A model generated the notes under the pieces. It ran no database searches. It was not told the DNA's origin and worked only from the letters and a program-made list of their open reading frames with translations. Made by a program: the position numbers and the translations under genes. A DNA stretch of 14,260 nt from Streptomyces virginiae (GTDB taxonomy: Bacteria; Actinomycetota; Actinomycetes; Streptomycetales; Streptomycetaceae), in the NCBI RefSeq assembly GCF_000720455.1, contig NZ_JOAK01000055.1, forward strand, positions 1-14,260, in the 5' to 3' direction. Positions 11,774 through 14,260 of the stretch are shown one piece after another (positions within the stretch are counted from its first letter, which is position 1; every line of letters begins with the position of its first letter).

Positions 11774-14260
11774 ATGACGACGCAGACACACGCGCAGGCG
11801 CAGGCACCGCGACAGCCGCAGCCGCAGTCGCAGTCACGGAGACAGCCGCAGCCGCATGCCTCCGCGCTGCTGCGCCATGCCGCCGTCTTCCTGCCCGCCG
11901 CCGTCCCCCGGGAGGGGCGGGTCGCCTTCTGGTCGCCCGACGGGGACCCGCTCCCCGAAGCGGGCGCACCCGGCCCGCTCACGGTCGTACGTCCGCACGG
12001 CAGCTCCGTCCGCAGCCGGACCGTGCCCGCGGTGACCTTCTCCGTCGCCGACGCCCTGCCCCTGCTCGCGCGGGCCCCCCGCAACCCCGCCGCGCACCCG
12101 GCGACCCGGGCCTGGGGCACCGCCGCCACGCAGGCCCTCACCCTGGCCGCGCGCGGCCGGCTGCTCCCCGGACTCACCCCCGAGGGCGTCGACGCCTGGC
12201 GCGCGGGTCCGCTCGACGCCGACGACATCGCCCACCTCCGGGCGGTCGCCGCCGCCCTCCCCCACGAGGGGTACGCGACGCCCCTCGCCGGGCGCCGCCC
12301 GCTCCGGCTTCCCGAACCGGAGGCGCTGCTCCGGGCGTTCCTCGACGCCGTCGCCGACAGCCTGCCCCGCACCCCGGCGGCGCCCGTGGCGGCCGGGCGC
12401 CCCTTCGCCGCACGGGAAGCGCAGCGGGTGCCCGGGATACAGGAGTGGGCCGCACAGGTCGCGGCCGGGGCCGACACCGGAGTCGGGCTCTCGCTCCGGC
12501 TCGACCTGTCCTCCTTCCGCCTCTTCGACGAGGCGGAGGGGGAGGAGACCCGGCGCGCCGGCGCCGCCGTCGTCCAGGTGCACAGCCTCGCCGACCCCAC
12601 CCTCGTCACCGACGCCGGACACCTGTGGGCCGGCACGGCGGGGGCCGGCTTCGGTCCCCGGGCCCGGATCGACGCCGTGCTCGCGCTGCGCCGTGCGGCG
12701 CGCGTCTGGCCGCCGCTGCTGCGGCTGCTGGACCAGCCCGTGCCCGACGCCCTGGCCCTGTCCGACCCGGAGCTGGAAGACCTGCTGGGGGTGGCCGCGA
12801 ACCGGCTGGCCGCCGCCGGGGTCGTCGTCCACTGGCCGCGCGACCTGGCCCGTACGCTGTCCGCGACCGCCGTCGTACGGTCCACCGCGCCCGGGTCCGC
12901 CACCGACGGGACCGCCTTCTTCGACGCGGAACACCTCTTCGCCTTCTCCTGGGAACTGGCCCTCGGCGGTGACCGGCTCACCCCGGGGGAGATGGACGCG
13001 CTGGCGCAGGCCCACCGGCCCGTGGTCCGGCTGCGCGACCAGTGGGTGCGGGTCGACCCCGAGCTGGTGCGCAAGGCGCGCAAACGGGAGCTGGGACTGC
13101 TGCACCCGGTGGACGCGCTGGCCACCGCCCTGTCGGGGACGGCCGAGATCGACGGCGAGCCGGTCGAGGCGGTACCGGTGGGCGCGCTGGCCGCCCTGCG
13201 GGAACGGCTGACGGGCGAGCTGGCCCCGCTCCCGCAGCCCGCCGCGCTCCGGGCCACCCTGCGCGACTACCAGGCGCGCGGCCTGGCCTGGCTCGACCTG
13301 ATGACCTCCCTCGGACTCGGCGGCTGCCTCGCCGACGACATGGGCCTGGGCAAGACCGTCACGCTGATCGCGCTGCACCTGCACCGGGACCGCCGCGAGC
13401 CGACGCTCGTGGTGTGCCCCGCCTCCCTCCTGGGCAACTGGCAGCGGGAGATCGAGAAGTTCGCACCCGGCACCCCGGTGCGCCGCTTCCACGGCGGCGG
13501 CCGCAGCACCGAGGACCTGACGTCCTGCGCGGGCGGTTTCGTGCTCACCACCTACGGGACGATGCGCGCCAGCGCCGCCCTCCTCGCCGAACAGCACTGG
13601 GGCATGGTCGTCGCCGACGAGGCGCAGCACGTCAAGAACCCCCACTCGGCGACCGCGAAGGCCCTGCGCACGATCCCGGCCCCGGCCAGGGTGGCGCTGA
13701 CCGGCACCCCGGTGGAGAACAACCTCTCCGAGCTGTGGGCGCTGCTCGACTGGACCACGCCGGGGCTGCTGGGCCCGCTGACCACCTTCCGGGCCCGCCA
13801 CGCCCGCCCCGTGGAGCACCAGCAGGAGGAGGACGGCGGCAACGAGGCGGCGGTCGCCCGGCTGGCCGCGCTCGTACGGCCGTTCCTGCTGCGGCGCAAG
13901 AAGTCCGACCCGGGCATCGCGCCCGAGCTGCCGCCGAAGACCGAGACCGACCACCCGGTGTCCCTCACCCGGGAGCAGGTCTCCCTCTACCAGGCCGCGG
14001 TGGACGAGGCGATGGCCGTCATCGGGGCGAGCGAGGGCATCGAGAGACGCGGCATGATCATGAAGTTGCTGGCCTCGCTCAAGCAGATCTGCAACCACCC
14101 CGCGCAGTACCTGAAGGAGGAGCAGCCCCGGCTCCCGCACCGCTCGGGCAAGCTGGCCCTGCTCGACGAGCTGCTGGACACCATCCTCGCCGAGGGCGGT
14201 TCGGTGCTGGTGTTCACGCAGTACGTGACGATGGCCCGGCTCATCGAGCGGCACCTCTCG
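11774..14260 (+). CDS. SNF2/RapA-type DEAD-like helicase (C-terminus beyond window)
   Basis: 829 codons are present and open to the last base; the end, with most of the second RecA domain, is missing. The ATG at 11774 has GGAGGGGG (11761-11768) as ribosome site. The first 30 residues are a Gln/Pro/Ser-rich run. Residues about 30-480 fit the SNF2-associated region of bacterial SNF2 proteins, which lacks known motifs. The ATPase follows: L-R-D-Y-Q (Q-motif-like), Walker A in A-D-D-M-G-L-G-K-T (520-528), a DEAQ Walker B (615-618), T-G-T-P (643-646), then F-L-L-R-R-K-K-S-D and I-C-N-H-P. The second RecA domain begins with S-G-K-L-A-L-L and V-L-V-F-T-Q-Y. Such proteins translocate on double-stranded DNA and displace bound proteins; the target is unknown. 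Neighbours are housekeeping genes, so nothing here points to a defence island. Confidence 0.94.
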   Translation, partial: MTTQTHAQAQAPRQPQPQSQSRRQPQPHASALLRHAAVFLPAAVPREGRVAFWSPDGDPLPEAGAPGPLTVVRPHGSSVRSRTVPAVTFSVADALPLLARAPRNPAAHPATRAWGTAATQALTLAARGRLLPGLTPEGVDAWRAGPLDADDIAHLRAVAAALPHEGYATPLAGRRPLRLPEPEALLRAFLDAVADSLPRTPAAPVAAGRPFAAREAQRVPGIQEWAAQVAAGADTGVGLSLRLDLSSFRLFDEAEGEETRRAGAAVVQVHSLADPTLVTDAGHLWAGTAGAGFGPRARIDAVLALRRAARVWPPLLRLLDQPVPDALALSDPELEDLLGVAANRLAAAGVVVHWPRDLARTLSATAVVRSTAPGSATDGTAFFDAEHLFAFSWELALGGDRLTPGEMDALAQAHRPVVRLRDQWVRVDPELVRKARKRELGLLHPVDALATALSGTAEIDGEPVEAVPVGALAALRERLTGELAPLPQPAALRATLRDYQARGLAWLDLMTSLGLGGCLADDMGLGKTVTLIALHLHRDRREPTLVVCPASLLGNWQREIEKFAPGTPVRRFHGGGRSTEDLTSCAGGFVLTTYGTMRASAALLAEQHWGMVVADEAQHVKNPHSATAKALRTIPAPARVALTGTPVENNLSELWALLDWTTPGLLGPLTTFRARHARPVEHQQEEDGGNEAAVARLAALVRPFLLRRKKSDPGIAPELPPKTETDHPVSLTREQVSLYQAAVDEAMAVIGASEGIERRGMIMKLLASLKQICNHPAQYLKEEQPRLPHRSGKLALLDELLDTILAEGGSVLVFTQYVTMARLIERHLS

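Noticed and set aside
11834..14254. An 806-codon open frame antisense to the SNF2 helicase gene
   Set aside because: Low-complexity Gly/Arg/Gln translation with no motif, whereas the plus frame has a complete set of SNF2 ATPase motifs.

Overview
The window is high-GC DNA whose gene content and codon use point to Streptomyces or a close relative. The evidence is the near-universal G/C at third codon positions, GTG and TTG starts, a four-S1-domain RpsA, a DUF6343-type membrane protein, a PorA/DUF3068 protein, and a short REP-like repeat of a kind I recognise from many Streptomyces genomes. It looks like a stretch of conserved chromosome. I see no tRNA, rRNA, CRISPR array, insertion sequence or integration site. 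I also see no convincing new multi-gene system. The most interesting signals are a REP-like element inside a coding sequence, a membrane-anchored helix-turn-helix protein facing a secreted protein, and several regulatory structures.

Layout, left to right. (1) The Pro/Thr-rich end of a plus-strand gene (to 167), a probable terminator, then a two-gene plus-strand unit: a 46-residue membrane or exported peptide (357-497) and a DUF3068/PorA-type membrane protein (512-1501). (2) A minus-strand pair, SAM-dependent methyltransferase (4165-5013) followed 4 bp later by the DEAH helicase gene hrpB (1491-4160). hrpB converges on the DUF3068 gene and overlaps its last 11 bp. (3) A 353-bp divergent intergenic region with a near-consensus promoter and a roughly 200-nt folded leader for rpsA (5367-6875), which ends at a strong UUCG-loop terminator. 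(4) Plus-strand genes for a PAC2-family protein (7105-8043), dephospho-CoA kinase coaE (8135-8761) and a three-TPR protein (8844-9230). (5) Two minus-strand genes for cell-envelope proteins: a DUF6343-like two-helix membrane protein (9271-9531) and a secreted two-cysteine protein (9585-10202). (6) Divergent from these, a membrane-anchored HTH protein (10377-11678). Then a SNF2-family helicase (11774 to beyond the window end) with its own -10-like element.

Functionally the window mixes translation (RpsA), coenzyme A synthesis (CoaE), nucleic-acid remodelling (HrpB, SNF2 helicase) and envelope or uncharacterised actinobacterial proteins. The DUF3068 pair, the methyltransferase-hrpB pair and possibly the two envelope genes look co-transcribed. 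Most of the rest appear to be separate units, judging by the hairpins and promoter-like elements between them.
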